Positions 8,203 to 15,833 of a DNA stretch of 64,000 bases are shown one piece after another (the first letter of the stretch is position 1; the number at the start of each line of letters is the position of its first letter). The DNA is from HRBIN12 sp035762085 (GTDB lineage: Bacteria; Actinomycetota; UBA4738; HRBIN12), in NCBI GenBank assembly GCA_035762085.1, contig DASTPT010000033.1:1-64000 (forward strand), written 5' to 3'. Under the pieces are notes generated by a model. The model had not been told where the DNA came from. It searched no databases and worked only from the letters and a program-made list of their open reading frames with translations. The position numbers were made by a program, and so were the translations under genes.

Positions 8203-9096
8203 CTAGAGCGCGACCTCGAAGACTCTGCCGTCGTTCTCGTCGGGGTCGGCCGCGTTGTCGACCCCGCGATCCGCGATCCAAAGGTGCTTCACGTTCGGGC
8301 CGGTGCTTCCCGGTGCCCACGCCAGGCCGGCGGGGGAGTGGAGGCCGAACCCCGCGGTGTCGTACGTCGCGACGAGCCTGCCCCTGATCGTCACCTCGGT
8401 GATGTCGGAGTTCCGGCGGTTGCTCACCAGGAACACGGTGCCGCTTGAGGGGCGGTACTCGATCCCCTCCGGGTCCGGCTGGCCGAGGGTCTTCGTGTCG
8501 GATCGGCGGACGCGGTCATCGCCCGCCGGGGCGACCCCGTCGAAGATCCCGTTGGGGCCCGGCTTCAGCCGGAAGACCTCGGCCTTCGCCCCGTCCGCGA
8601 TGAACAGGAACCCGCCGCCGAGCGCGATGCCTTCCGGGTCGCGCGAACCGAACGGCCGGGTCGCGAAGGACCGGACCTTGTCGTCCCTCGTACCCCACTT
8701 GTGGTCCTTGCCCTTGCGGACGAAGAAGATCCGATCCCTGTCGTCGTCGGACACGATCAGCGTCTTCTTCCTCACCTCGAGGCCGGTGGGCTCGATCGAG
8801 AACCTCGTGGTCTTGAATGTGCTCAGGAGGTCGCCGTCGGGCCCGAACCTGAAGACGGTCTTGCCCTGGAACCACGGCGTCTCGTCCACCTCACAGTCGG
8901 ACATCAGGAGCCTCCCGCCGCGCAGGACCGCCATGCCGGCGGGGTCGGGGCTCGGAGGCGAGAACGATGAGGTGTCGATGATCTGGATCAGCGTGGGTGC
9001 CTCGGGGACGCCGCCAGAGGCGGTTGGAAGGCCCCCGGCCACCATCCACGTCGTGGCCACCGTGAGGGCGAGCGCGCGGGCGATCGGGACACGCAC
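8203..9096 (-). CDS. Secreted beta-propeller protein (paralogue 3)
   Basis: A 297-aa protein closely related to paralogue 2. It has an N-terminal signal segment (VRVPIARALALTVATTW then GLPTASG), a domain opening IDTSSFSPPSPDPAG, the loops KGKDHKWGTRDD and GPNGIFDGVAPAGDD, and the closing motif VDNAADPDENDG. The open frame continues 74 codons upstream of the chosen start, but that part overlaps the divergent ligase gene and is not protein-like. GTG at 9096 is chosen because it starts the signal peptide and a TAGACT box sits 10 nt before it. It lies 68 bp downstream of nothing but its own promoter and 68 bp upstream of paralogue 2, so a local duplication is likely. Function unknown. Confidence 0.72.
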   Translation of the reverse strand: MRVPIARALALTVATTWMVAGGLPTASGGVPEAPTLIQIIDTSSFSPPSPDPAGMAVLRGGRLLMSDCEVDETPWFQGKTVFRFGPDGDLLSTFKTTRFSIEPTGLEVRKKTLIVSDDDRDRIFFVRKGKDHKWGTRDDKVRSFATRPFGSRDPEGIALGGGFLFIADGAKAEVFRLKPGPNGIFDGVAPAGDDRVRRSDTKTLGQPDPEGIEYRPSSGTVFLVSNRRNSDITEVTIRGRLVATYDTAGFGLHSPAGLAWAPGSTGPNVKHLWIADRGVDNAADPDENDGRVFEVAL

Positions 9097-9112
9097 GGCG
9101 AGCCGGAGTCTA
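9097..9112 (-). promoter_or_regulatory. -10 box of propeller paralogue 3
   Basis: TAGACT at 9112-9107 (minus), 10 nt before GTG 9096. It is divergent from a TACGAT box at 9139-9144 that serves the ligase-like gene. Confidence 0.5.
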
Positions 9113-9169
9113 CACGCGTTGGTACCCGAGGCCGCCTCTACGATGACGGCGCGAAGAGGGGAGGTCGGG

Positions 9170-10090
9170 ATGCAGCGGTCCGGACACGGCCCGACGATCG
9201 GCAGCGATCGGCGCTCGCGCCTTGCCCCGCACGTGTGGGCGGATGTGGTCGGTATCGCGCTGCTCCTCGCGCTGTGCGCCGTGACGCTGGCCGCGTCGAG
9301 GGGCGACCGAAGCCGCATGCTGCTCCTGCTGCTCGGCGTCGCGACGGCCCTCGCGGCCGGTCGGGTGCTCGGGTCGGTGCATCGCGCCGTGGTCCCGGCG
9401 ATCGTCGTCGTGGTGGCGCTCTCGGTGGCGATCGGGGCGGCGTCCTCGGCCGGTCGTGGGGCGCTCCTCGGGTACGACGCCGCCGTCGTGACGCTCGCCC
9501 TGATCGGCGCGATCGCCGCCGCGATGCTCGCCGTCGGCTCGATCCGCTTCCGGTGGGCCGCCGCCGTTGCGCCCAGGTGGCCTCGCGCCGCGATCGCCGC
9601 GGCGGCGCTCGTCTTCGTCGCGGTGCTCGCGACGACGATCGCGCTCGGCGCGACCTACCGGGAGGAGCCCGAGGCCGTCCGCGTGATCCGAGAGGATCGG
9701 GTCGCGTTCTGGCACGCAGCGCTCGAGATCCTGTCGGAGCGTCCCGCAGGCGTCGGCCCCGGGCGGTTCGACGACGTGCCGCCTCGGTTCCTCCCCGAGG
9801 GCGACGTCCGCTGGGCCGACCACGATGTCTTACAGCAGGGCGCCGAGCTCGGCTGGGCCGGCCTGATCCTCACCGTGTTGCTGTTCCTGTGGGGGTTCGC
9901 GCGCCTTTGGCTCCACCCGGCGCCCGACGCGTACGTCGTCCTCGGGGCGGCGGCCCTCGTGGTCCTCGGGATCGCCGCGTCGACGACCCACGTGCTCCAC
10001 GCGCCCATCGTCCCGCTTGTGACGGCACCGCTCGTCGGCTCGGCGCAGTCGATCACGCGTCACCTCTGGCGCAATGCGGTCGTGCAGTGA
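9170..10090 (+). CDS. O-antigen ligase/polymerase-like membrane protein, short form
   Basis: An integral membrane protein resembling the C-terminal half of Wzy/WaaL-type O-antigen ligases. It has about seven hydrophobic segments. A large loop contains FWHAALEILSERPAGVGPG and WADHDVLQQGAELGWAG, which matches the periplasmic catalytic loop of the Wzy_C family. At 306 aa it is shorter than the usual 400-450 aa because the N-terminal helices are reduced. The start at ATG 9170 is supported by a strong GAGGGGAGG site 5 nt upstream; the frame is open further back but antisense to paralogue 3. It could be a specialised ligase acting on the EPS products encoded to the left, or a decayed copy. Confidence 0.7.
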   Translation: MQRSGHGPTIGSDRRSRLAPHVWADVVGIALLLALCAVTLAASRGDRSRMLLLLLGVATALAAGRVLGSVHRAVVPAIVVVVALSVAIGAASSAGRGALLGYDAAVVTLALIGAIAAAMLAVGSIRFRWAAAVAPRWPRAAIAAAALVFVAVLATTIALGATYREEPEAVRVIREDRVAFWHAALEILSERPAGVGPGRFDDVPPRFLPEGDVRWADHDVLQQGAELGWAGLILTVLLFLWGFARLWLHPAPDAYVVLGAAALVVLGIAASTTHVLHAPIVPLVTAPLVGSAQSITRHLWRNAVVQ

Positions 10091-10110
10091 CCCCGTTGGG
10101 ATGGACTCTG

Positions 10111-10148
10111 AGCGGGGGGATGGGGCGGCCGAGCTGGCCGCCCCCGCT
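10111..10148. terminator. Bidirectional terminator hairpin between convergent genes
   Basis: GGGGCGGCC-GAGCT-GGCCGCCCC (10122-10144) is a perfect 9-bp stem, extended by AGCG/CGCT outside an internal loop. It sits between the ligase-like gene (+) and the lipoprotein gene (-). Confidence 0.6.
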
Positions 10149-10157
10149 CCGCTTCGT

Positions 10158-10748
10158 CTACGCAGCGCCCTCGACCCAGACGCTGGTGGACGCGATCCCG
10201 GTGCAGACGAATACGTCGGCGACGTTCAGGATGCCGTCACCATCGTCCTGCCACATGCCCGTGACACCGGTCACTCCAACGCCAGTATCCGTTGCGTCGT
10301 TCGGCGCCTTGAGTCCGACCTCGACGACGACCTTCTTGGCCGGCTTGCCCTTGTTCGCCACCTGCGTTGAGGTGAAGAACCCCTTCCAGGTCATTCCAGT
10401 CACGTCGCCGAAGGCGAGGCCGTTCGACTCGCATCCGCCGTCCGCGACCAGGGTCGTCGCGAGGTTGTTGGACGAAGGCATCTTGGAGGGTCCGCCGAAC
10501 GCGCCATTCGTGCCCCAGGTCGCCTTCCGAACCGTCAGCGCGGCCGGATTGCTGGTACCCACGAGCACGAACTGGTACTCCCTCCACTTCGTGGTCGACG
10601 TGGGGTGGAGGGTGAACTGCGCCTTTGTCGAATCGCCGGCGTTGATCTTCCCCTTGAGCACCGTGAATCCCTGCATCGAGAACAGGCAGGATGTCGACAG
10701 TAGCGCCAGCACCCCGACCAGCGCCACCACCGCGATCTTCTTCTTCAT
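10158..10748 (-). CDS. Putative secreted or lipid-anchored protein, unknown function
   Basis: A 196-aa protein starting MKKKIAVVALVGVLALLSTSC. This is a short basic and hydrophobic signal with a Cys at 21, but the residue at -3 is Ser, so the lipobox is not canonical. The mature part is Thr/Gly/Val-rich, probably beta-sandwich, with four further Cys pairs not obvious. It ends with a DDGDGILNVADVFVC stretch reminiscent of a dockerin-like or thrombospondin-type calcium loop. The start at 10748 has AGGAG 8 nt upstream. An in-frame extension of 45 codons reaches 10883 but crosses into the groES promoter side. It is divergent from groES. No family recognised. Confidence 0.65.
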   Translation of the reverse strand: MKKKIAVVALVGVLALLSTSCLFSMQGFTVLKGKINAGDSTKAQFTLHPTSTTKWREYQFVLVGTSNPAALTVRKATWGTNGAFGGPSKMPSSNNLATTLVADGGCESNGLAFGDVTGMTWKGFFTSTQVANKGKPAKKVVVEVGLKAPNDATDTGVGVTGVTGMWQDDGDGILNVADVFVCTGIASTSVWVEGAA

Positions 10749-10864
10749 CCGGACTCCTCTCCCGGCGCTACGCGCGCCGAAGCCCCGACAAACGCTTCTC
10801 GCGCGGAGCGTGACATTTCCCATGTCACCGCGCAAACTGGCCGAACCCCTACCCCAGACCCCCG

Positions 10865-10894
10865 TTGACCGCCTGGCACTCACGTGGTTATCCT
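10865..10894 (+). promoter_or_regulatory. groESL promoter
   Basis: TTGACC (10865-10870), an 18-nt spacer and TATCCT (10889-10894). It lies directly upstream of the CIRCE operator, so HrcA binding would cover the transcription start. Confidence 0.75.
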
Positions 10895-10895
10895 G

Positions 10896-10922
10896 TTAGC
10901 ACTCACGACCCTGGAGTGCTAA
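10896..10922 (+). promoter_or_regulatory. CIRCE operator (HrcA-binding)
   Basis: A perfect consensus TTAGCACTC, 9-nt spacer, GAGTGCTAA, placed between the promoter and the groES ribosome site. HrcA repression of groESL at normal temperature is the established role of this element. No hrcA gene lies in the window. Confidence 0.97.
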
Positions 10923-10938
10923 CGCAAGGAGGGAAGGC

Positions 10939-11244
10939 ATGGCGAAGGAGTTCCAGCTGAAGCCGCTCGAGGACCGGATCGTGGTGAAGCCCTCGGAGGA
11001 GGAGACCACCACGGTGTCAGGCATCGTGATCCCCGACACGGCGAAGGAGAAGCCGCAGGAGGGGAAGGTCGTCGCGGTGGGACCGGGCCGCTTCAACGAG
11101 GACGGCGACGAGCGCATCCCGCTCGACCTCAAGGTCGGGGACACCGTCATCTACTCCAAGTACGGGGGCACCGAGGTCAAGGTCGAGGGCGACGACTACC
11201 TGATCCTGTCGGGCCGCGACGTCCTCGCGGTCGTCAACAAGTAA
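10939..11244 (+). CDS. groES: Co-chaperonin GroES (Hsp10)
   Basis: A 101-aa heptameric lid of the GroEL chamber. LKPLEDRIVVKP at the N-terminus, the mobile loop around EEETTTVSGIVIPDTAKEKPQEG, and VGDTVIYSKYGGTEVK are all standard, given here in part only. AAGGAGGGAAGG gives a strong ribosome site before the ATG. It is the first gene of the groESL operon, 68 bp before groEL, and is controlled by the CIRCE element. In many Actinomycetota one groEL copy is linked to groES and another is free; only the linked copy is in this window. Confidence 0.97.
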   Translation: MAKEFQLKPLEDRIVVKPSEEETTTVSGIVIPDTAKEKPQEGKVVAVGPGRFNEDGDERIPLDLKVGDTVIYSKYGGTEVKVEGDDYLILSGRDVLAVVNK

Positions 11245-11312
11245 CCACCGACGCTTCGGACGAGGGCTCGCGCGCACCCCGCGCCGGGTCCTCGTTCCAC
11301 GAGGAGGGCCGC

Positions 11313-12932
11313 ATGGCTGTCAAGTTGCTGAAGTTCAGCGAGGAGGCTCGGCGCGGGCTCGAGGCGGGCGTGAACAAGCTCGCCGACGCCGTCGCGCTGA
11401 CGCTCGGCCCGAAGGGCCACAACGTCGTGCTCGACAAGAAATGGGGACCCCCCACGATCACGAACGACGGCGTCACGATCGCGAAGGAGGTCGAGCTCGA
11501 GGACCCGTGGGAGAACATGGGCGCGCAGCTCGCGAAGGAGGTCGCCACCAAGACGAACGACGTCGCGGGTGACGGCACCACGACCGCGACGGTGCTCGCG
11601 CGGGCGATGGTCCGACACGGGATGCGCAACGTCGCCGCGGGTGCCAACCCGATGGCGCTGAAGCGCGGGATCGAGAAGGGCGTGTCCCTGGTCGTCGAGG
11701 CCATCAAGGACCAGGCGAAGGACGTCGAGTCGCGCGACGAGATCGCGCAGGTCGCGTCGATCTCGGCGGCCGACCCGGCGATCGGCGAGGTCCTGGCCGA
11801 GGCACTCGACAAGGTCGGCAAGGACGGCGTCGTCACGGTCGAGGAGTCCAACACGTTCGGCATGGAGCTCGAGTTCGTCGAGGGCATGCAGTTCGACAAG
11901 GGCTACATCTCCCCGTACTTCGTCACCGACCAGGAGCGGATGGAGGCGATCCTCGAGGACCCGTCCATCGTGCTCGTGAACAAGAAGGTCGGCAGCGTCC
12001 AGGAGCTGCTCCCGCTGCTCGAGAAGGTCCTCCAGGGCGGCAAGCCGCTGCTCATCATCGCCGAGGACGTCGAGGGCGAGGCGCTCGCGACGCTCGTCGT
12101 GAACAAGATCCGCGGCACGTTCAACGCCGTCGCGGTGAAGGCTCCCGGATTCGGCGATCGCCGCAAGGCGATGCTCCAGGACATCGCGACCCTCACGGGC
12201 GGCCAGGTCATCTCCGAGGAGGTCGGCCTGAAGCTCGAGAACGCAACGCTCGACCTGCTCGGCCGCGCGCGCAAGGTCGTCGTCACGAAGGACGACACCA
12301 CGATCGTCGAGGGCGCGGGCGACGAGGAAGAGGTCAAGGGCCGCATCGCGCAGATCAAGGGCGAGATCGAGAACACGGACTCGGACTGGGACCGCGAGAA
12401 GCTCCAGGAGCGTCTCGCGAAGCTCTCGGGCGGGGTCGCCGTCGTGAAGGTCGGCGCGGCCACCGAGGTCGAGCTGAAGGAGAAGAAGCACCGGATCGAG
12501 GACGCCCTGTCCGCGACCCGGGCCGCGATCGAGGAAGGCATCGTCGCCGGCGGCGGCGTCGCCCTCATCCGCACGGAATCGGCGCTCGACAAGATCGACC
12601 TCGAGGGCGACGAGGCGACCGGCGCGAAGATCGTTCGCTCGGCGCTGTCCGCTCCGGCCAAGCTCATCGCCGAGAACGCCGGCGTCGAGGGCGCGGTGAT
12701 CGTCGAGAAGATCCGCGCCGAGGGCGACCACCGCGGCTACGACGCCGCGACGGGCGAGTGGGTCGACATGTTCAAGGCCGGGATCCTCGATCCCGCCAAG
12801 GTCACGCGCTCGGCGCTCCAGAACGCGGCCTCGATCGCGGCGCTCGTGCTCACCACCGAGAGCGCCGTCGTCGAGAAGCCTGAGGAGGAGGACGAGGCTC
12901 CGGCCGGCGGCGGTCACGGCCACATGCACTGA
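11313..12932 (+). CDS. groEL: Chaperonin GroEL (Hsp60)
   Basis: A 539-aa ATP-driven chaperonin subunit of full length. The ATP site shows LGPKGHNVVLD and NDGVTIAKE at the N-terminus and VAGDGTTTATVLA at about 85-97. The C-terminal equatorial part has GIVAGGGVALIR. The C-terminus ends GGGHGHMH, a His-rich tail as in many actinobacterial GroEL1 proteins, rather than the GGM repeat. GAGGAGGG precedes the ATG. It is co-transcribed with groES and followed directly by a strong terminator. Confidence 0.97.
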   Translation: MAVKLLKFSEEARRGLEAGVNKLADAVALTLGPKGHNVVLDKKWGPPTITNDGVTIAKEVELEDPWENMGAQLAKEVATKTNDVAGDGTTTATVLARAMVRHGMRNVAAGANPMALKRGIEKGVSLVVEAIKDQAKDVESRDEIAQVASISAADPAIGEVLAEALDKVGKDGVVTVEESNTFGMELEFVEGMQFDKGYISPYFVTDQERMEAILEDPSIVLVNKKVGSVQELLPLLEKVLQGGKPLLIIAEDVEGEALATLVVNKIRGTFNAVAVKAPGFGDRRKAMLQDIATLTGGQVISEEVGLKLENATLDLLGRARKVVVTKDDTTIVEGAGDEEEVKGRIAQIKGEIENTDSDWDREKLQERLAKLSGGVAVVKVGAATEVELKEKKHRIEDALSATRAAIEEGIVAGGGVALIRTESALDKIDLEGDEATGAKIVRSALSAPAKLIAENAGVEGAVIVEKIRAEGDHRGYDAATGEWVDMFKAGILDPAKVTRSALQNAASIAALVLTTESAVVEKPEEEDEAPAGGGHGHMH

Positions 12933-12945
12933 GATCCGCAGATGG

Positions 12946-12981
12946 CGACGGGGGGGCCGGGCGTGCCCGGCCCCCTCGTCG
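12946..12981 (+). terminator. groESL terminator
   Basis: A 17-bp near-perfect stem (CGACGGGGGGGCCGGGC with GCCCGGCCCCCTCGTCG, one G-T pair) with a 2-nt loop, starting 13 bp after the groEL stop and followed by TCTTCATCT. The rest of 12982-13200 shows only a tandem 9-bp repeat (GTGCACCAG twice, 13001-13018) and CGTATCCCGAC at 13112 and 13162. No gene is seen there. Confidence 0.8.
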
Positions 12982-13200
12982 TCTTCATCTGGGCGCCCCG
13001 GTGCACCAGGTGCACCAGGACCTTGGACGATCCGGACGCCGGCGGGGCCCTCCGGCCTTCCCGGGCTTGCACCGTTCCTCGGCTGGAGCGATGTCCCCGG
13101 CGGCGTCCGGTCGTATCCCGACGGTAGGACCGGCCCCTCGCTTATCGCATCCGACCGGGGCCGTATCCCGACTACCGCAAGCGGACGGGCTCCCGCGGGG

Positions 13201-13599
13201 TCAGTCGGGCTGGCGTTCGAGCCCCGTCTTCGCCATCCCGACGACCAGGCCGATCGCGTAGACGACGGCGGCCCCGCACAGGAACCACCACAGGCGCGGC
13301 GAGCGGCCGTCCATCGACCCCGCGAACGCCGCGCCGGCGCCGAGCACCGCGATCCCGGCGGCCGTGAACACGAACGCCCAGGAGAACCACCAGCGCGTCT
13401 CGATCTGCACGGCGACGAGGACGTACATCATTGCGAACCCGAACGCCTGGACCGCCGACATCCGCACCCACGCGTACTCCACGAGCGGCACCTGGTCGCC
13501 GAGCGTCTCGGTCACCCACGCGGGGAACAGCCCGGCCGAGATCGCCCAGGCGAGGAGCCCCGCCGCCTCGAGGTACAGGACCCTGCGCAGGAGGTTCAC
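13201..13599 (-). CDS. Small integral membrane protein, unknown function
   Basis: A 132-aa protein with four predicted membrane helices (starting around residues 3, 45, 70 and 105) and short loops; there are no catalytic motifs. GTG at 13599 (VNLLRRVLYLEAAGLL) is chosen because coding character begins there. GGGAGG lies 10 nt upstream, and a GAGGAT box could also make it leaderless. The longer open frame to 13890 runs antisense into the neighbouring phosphoesterase gene and is rejected. It is divergent from that gene. Family not recognised. Confidence 0.6.
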   Translation of the reverse strand: MNLLRRVLYLEAAGLLAWAISAGLFPAWVTETLGDQVPLVEYAWVRMSAVQAFGFAMMYVLVAVQIETRWWFSWAFVFTAAGIAVLGAGAAFAGSMDGRSPRLWWFLCGAAVVYAIGLVVGMAKTGLERQPD

Positions 13600-13638
13600 G
13601 GCCGCATATCCTCCCAGGTCGCGGCAGGGGCGCCTTGG

Positions 13639-13674
13639 TAGGATGACCGACCGGGAGCCCCCCACGGGCTCCCG
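13639..13674 (+). promoter_or_regulatory. Promoter and 5'-end hairpin of the phosphoesterase-cysC operon
   Basis: TAGGAT (13639-13644) would place the start of transcription near 13651. A perfect 9-bp hairpin (CGGGAGCCC-CCCAC-GGGCTCCCG, 13652-13674) then forms the very 5' end of the mRNA, 32 nt before the start codon. It may stabilise the transcript or act as a regulatory leader. Confidence 0.45.
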
Positions 13675-13705
13675 TTCCGTGACCACCCGACCCACGAGGG
13701 AGCAC

Positions 13706-15103
13706 ATGACCGACACGCCCCGGGTCGCGGTCATCGGGCTGGACTGCGCGACCCCCCAGCTCCTGTTCCGCGACTTCGCCACCGAGACACCGAACATCCA
13801 CGAGCTGATGCAGCGCGGAATGCACGGCGACCTCGAGAGCATCACCCCGCCGATCACCGTCCCGGCCTGGGCCTGCGCGATGACCGGCAAGACGCCGGGC
13901 CAGCTCGGGATCTACGGGTTCCGCAACCGCAAGGACACGACCTACGACGGCCTGTCGATCGCGCACTCGGGCTCGATCAAGGAGCCGGCGGTCTGGGACC
14001 TGCTCGGGCAGAAGGGGCTCCGCTCGATGCTGATCGGCGTGCCGCCCTCGTTCCCGCCGCCGAAGGACTTCCCCGGCTGGCGCGTCGGGTGCTTCCTCAC
14101 CCCGGCGTCGGCCGATCGCTGGGCCTACCCGCAGGAGCTCGAGACCGAGATCGTCGAGGAGCTCGGCGGCGAGCACGACTACATCTTCGACATCCCGGAC
14201 TTCCGCAAGGCCGGGTTCGACGTCGTCCTGGACCAGGTCTTCAAGATGACCGAGCGCCGGTTCCTGGCGGGGCGCCGGCTCGCCCGGACGAAGCCGTGGG
14301 ACTTCTTCATGCTGTGCGAGATCGCGCTCGACCGGCTCCACCACGTGTTCTGGCAGCACTGGGACCCGACGCACCCGCTCCACGAGCCGGGCAACAAGTA
14401 CGTGACCGCGTTCCAGGAGTACTACCGGTTCCTGGACCAGCAGGTCGCCTCGCTCCTGGAGGTGCTGCCCGAGGACGTCGTCACGATCGTGATGAGCGAC
14501 CACGGCGCTCGTCCGATGATGGGCGGCCTGTGCTTCAACGACTGGCTGATCCGCGAGGGCTACCTGACGCTCGAGGACGAGCCCGAGCAGGTCATCCCGA
14601 TCAAGGAGGCCAAGATCGACTGGAGCCGGACCGTCGCGTGGGGCGACGGCGGCTACTACGGCCGCCTGTTCCTGAACGTCAAGGGCCGCGAGCCGCAGGG
14701 CCAGATCGAGCCCGCCCGCTACGAGTCCGTGCGCGATGAGCTGATCCAGAAGCTCGAGGCGCAGACCGGCCCCGACGGCGAGCCGCTCGGCACCCGCGTG
14801 TTCAAGCCGCAGGACGTCTACCCGGACGTCCGCGGGGTGGCGCCCGACCTGATCGTCTACTTCGGCGACCTGTCGTGGCGCTCGGTCGGCTCGGTCGGCA
14901 ACGCGAGCGTCTACACGTACGAGAACGACACCGGCCCGGACGGGGCCAACCACGACCGGGCGGGGATCTTCGCGATGGCGGGCCTGCCCGGGCAGCGGAC
15001 GGGCGAGGTGAAGGGCCTGAACCTGATCGACGTCGGCCCCTCGATCCTCAGCCTCTACGGCATCGAGACGCCCGAGGGGGCGGTCGGAAGGAGCTTCCTG
15101 TGA
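13706..15103 (+). CDS. Alkaline-phosphatase-superfamily phosphodiesterase/nucleotide pyrophosphatase
   Basis: A 465-aa two-metal hydrolase of the type I phosphodiesterase/AP superfamily. VIGLDCATP gives the first metal Asp. ITVPAWACAMTGKTPGQLGIYGF holds the expected nucleophile Thr region (VPAWACAMTG). MSDHGARPMMGG supplies metal Asp and His, and GANHDRAGIF the last His. There is no signal peptide, so it is likely cytoplasmic. ATG 13706 has GAGGGAG upstream. Its TGA overlaps the GTG of the APS kinase gene (GTGA), so the two are translationally coupled. It may act on a nucleotide or sulfonucleotide such as PAP or APS, but that is inferred from context only. Confidence 0.85.
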   Translation: MTDTPRVAVIGLDCATPQLLFRDFATETPNIHELMQRGMHGDLESITPPITVPAWACAMTGKTPGQLGIYGFRNRKDTTYDGLSIAHSGSIKEPAVWDLLGQKGLRSMLIGVPPSFPPPKDFPGWRVGCFLTPASADRWAYPQELETEIVEELGGEHDYIFDIPDFRKAGFDVVLDQVFKMTERRFLAGRRLARTKPWDFFMLCEIALDRLHHVFWQHWDPTHPLHEPGNKYVTAFQEYYRFLDQQVASLLEVLPEDVVTIVMSDHGARPMMGGLCFNDWLIREGYLTLEDEPEQVIPIKEAKIDWSRTVAWGDGGYYGRLFLNVKGREPQGQIEPARYESVRDELIQKLEAQTGPDGEPLGTRVFKPQDVYPDVRGVAPDLIVYFGDLSWRSVGSVGNASVYTYENDTGPDGANHDRAGIFAMAGLPGQRTGEVKGLNLIDVGPSILSLYGIETPEGAVGRSFL

Positions 15104-15726
15104 CGCATCAGAAGGGGTTCACCGTGTGGTTCACCGGGCTGTCGGGCTCGGGCAAGTCGACGATCGCGGAGATGCTCTACCACGAGTTCCAGGCGCGCGG
15201 CATGAAGACCGAGATCCTGGACGGCGACGTCGTCCGCCAGAACCTGAGCAAGGGCCTGGGGTTCAGCAAGGAGGACCGCGACACGAACATCCTGCGGATC
15301 GGGTTCGTGGCGAACCTGCTCACGCGGAACGGGGTCGCGGCGATCTGTTGTCCGATCAGCCCCTACAAGGCGACGCGCGACGCGAACCGCGAGCTGATCG
15401 GCGACTTCGTCGAGGTCTACGTGCACGCCACGCTGGAGGAGCTGGCCTCCAACCGCGACCCGAAGGGCCTGTACAAGAAGGCGATGGCGGGCGAGATCAA
15501 GGGCTTCACCGGCGTCGACGACCCGTACGAGGCCCCCGAGGACCCCGAGCTCGTCGTCGACACCATGGTCGAGACCCCCGAGGAGTCCCTCCAGAACGTG
15601 CTCACGAAGCTGAAGGACCTCGGATACCTCGAGGACGACACGAGGCTCGTCGAGGGCGACCGTCTGCACTCCGGGATGACCGACCTGCGGGTCCACGGCT
15701 CGGGGCACGTCGTCAAGGAGCACTGA
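15100..15726 (+). CDS. cysC: Adenylyl-sulfate (APS) kinase
   Basis: A 208-aa enzyme that phosphorylates APS to PAPS with ATP. Walker A GLSGSGKST is at 13-21. LDGDVVRQNL, FSKEDRDTNI, CPISPYKATRD and KGLYKKAMAGEIKGFTG are the family motifs in the usual order. A C-terminal extension of about 30 residues is atypical. The GTG start at 15100 overlaps the preceding TGA and is preceded by GGAAGGAG. No ATP sulfurylase or PAPS reductase lies nearby, so PAPS may serve sulfation rather than assimilation; this is inference. A stem-loop leader of the next gene begins about 35 bp downstream. Confidence 0.93.
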   Translation: MTHQKGFTVWFTGLSGSGKSTIAEMLYHEFQARGMKTEILDGDVVRQNLSKGLGFSKEDRDTNILRIGFVANLLTRNGVAAICCPISPYKATRDANRELIGDFVEVYVHATLEELASNRDPKGLYKKAMAGEIKGFTGVDDPYEAPEDPELVVDTMVETPEESLQNVLTKLKDLGYLEDDTRLVEGDRLHSGMTDLRVHGSGHVVKEH

Positions 15727-15758
15727 GGAACCGTCGCCGCCGCCCTCGGGCGGCGTGG

Positions 15759-15785
15759 TACCTTCCCCGCATGGAGGACGTCTGA
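15759..15785 (+). promoter_or_regulatory. Promoter and possible 4-codon leaderless leader ORF before guaB3
   Basis: TACCTT (15759-15764), 6 nt, then ATG GAG GAC GTC TGA (15771-15785), encoding Met-Glu-Asp-Val. The spacing is the same as at true leaderless genes in this window. The stop codon overlaps the first bases of the hairpin at 15784. Confidence 0.4.
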
Positions 15786-15811
15786 CGCCCACCCGGCAAC
15801 GGGTGGGCGTC
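15784..15811 (+). promoter_or_regulatory. 12-bp perfect hairpin with GCAA tetraloop in the guaB3 leader
   Basis: GACGCCCACCCG-GCAA-CGGGTGGGCGTC. The stem is perfect and the loop is a GNRA tetraloop. It ends 22 nt before the guaB3 start. GGGGGAG lies between the hairpin and the ATG. It could be an attenuator-like or mRNA-stability element, or the terminator of cysC. Confidence 0.55.
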
Positions 15812-15833
15812 GCTGCATCCTGGGGGAGACGCG

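Noticed and set aside
13001..13018. Tandem GTGCACCAG repeat
   Set aside because: Only two 9-bp copies, no array or element around it.
12942..13127. 61-aa ORF after groEL
   Set aside because: Runs through the terminator hairpin, has no ribosome site and looks like noncoding high-GC sequence.
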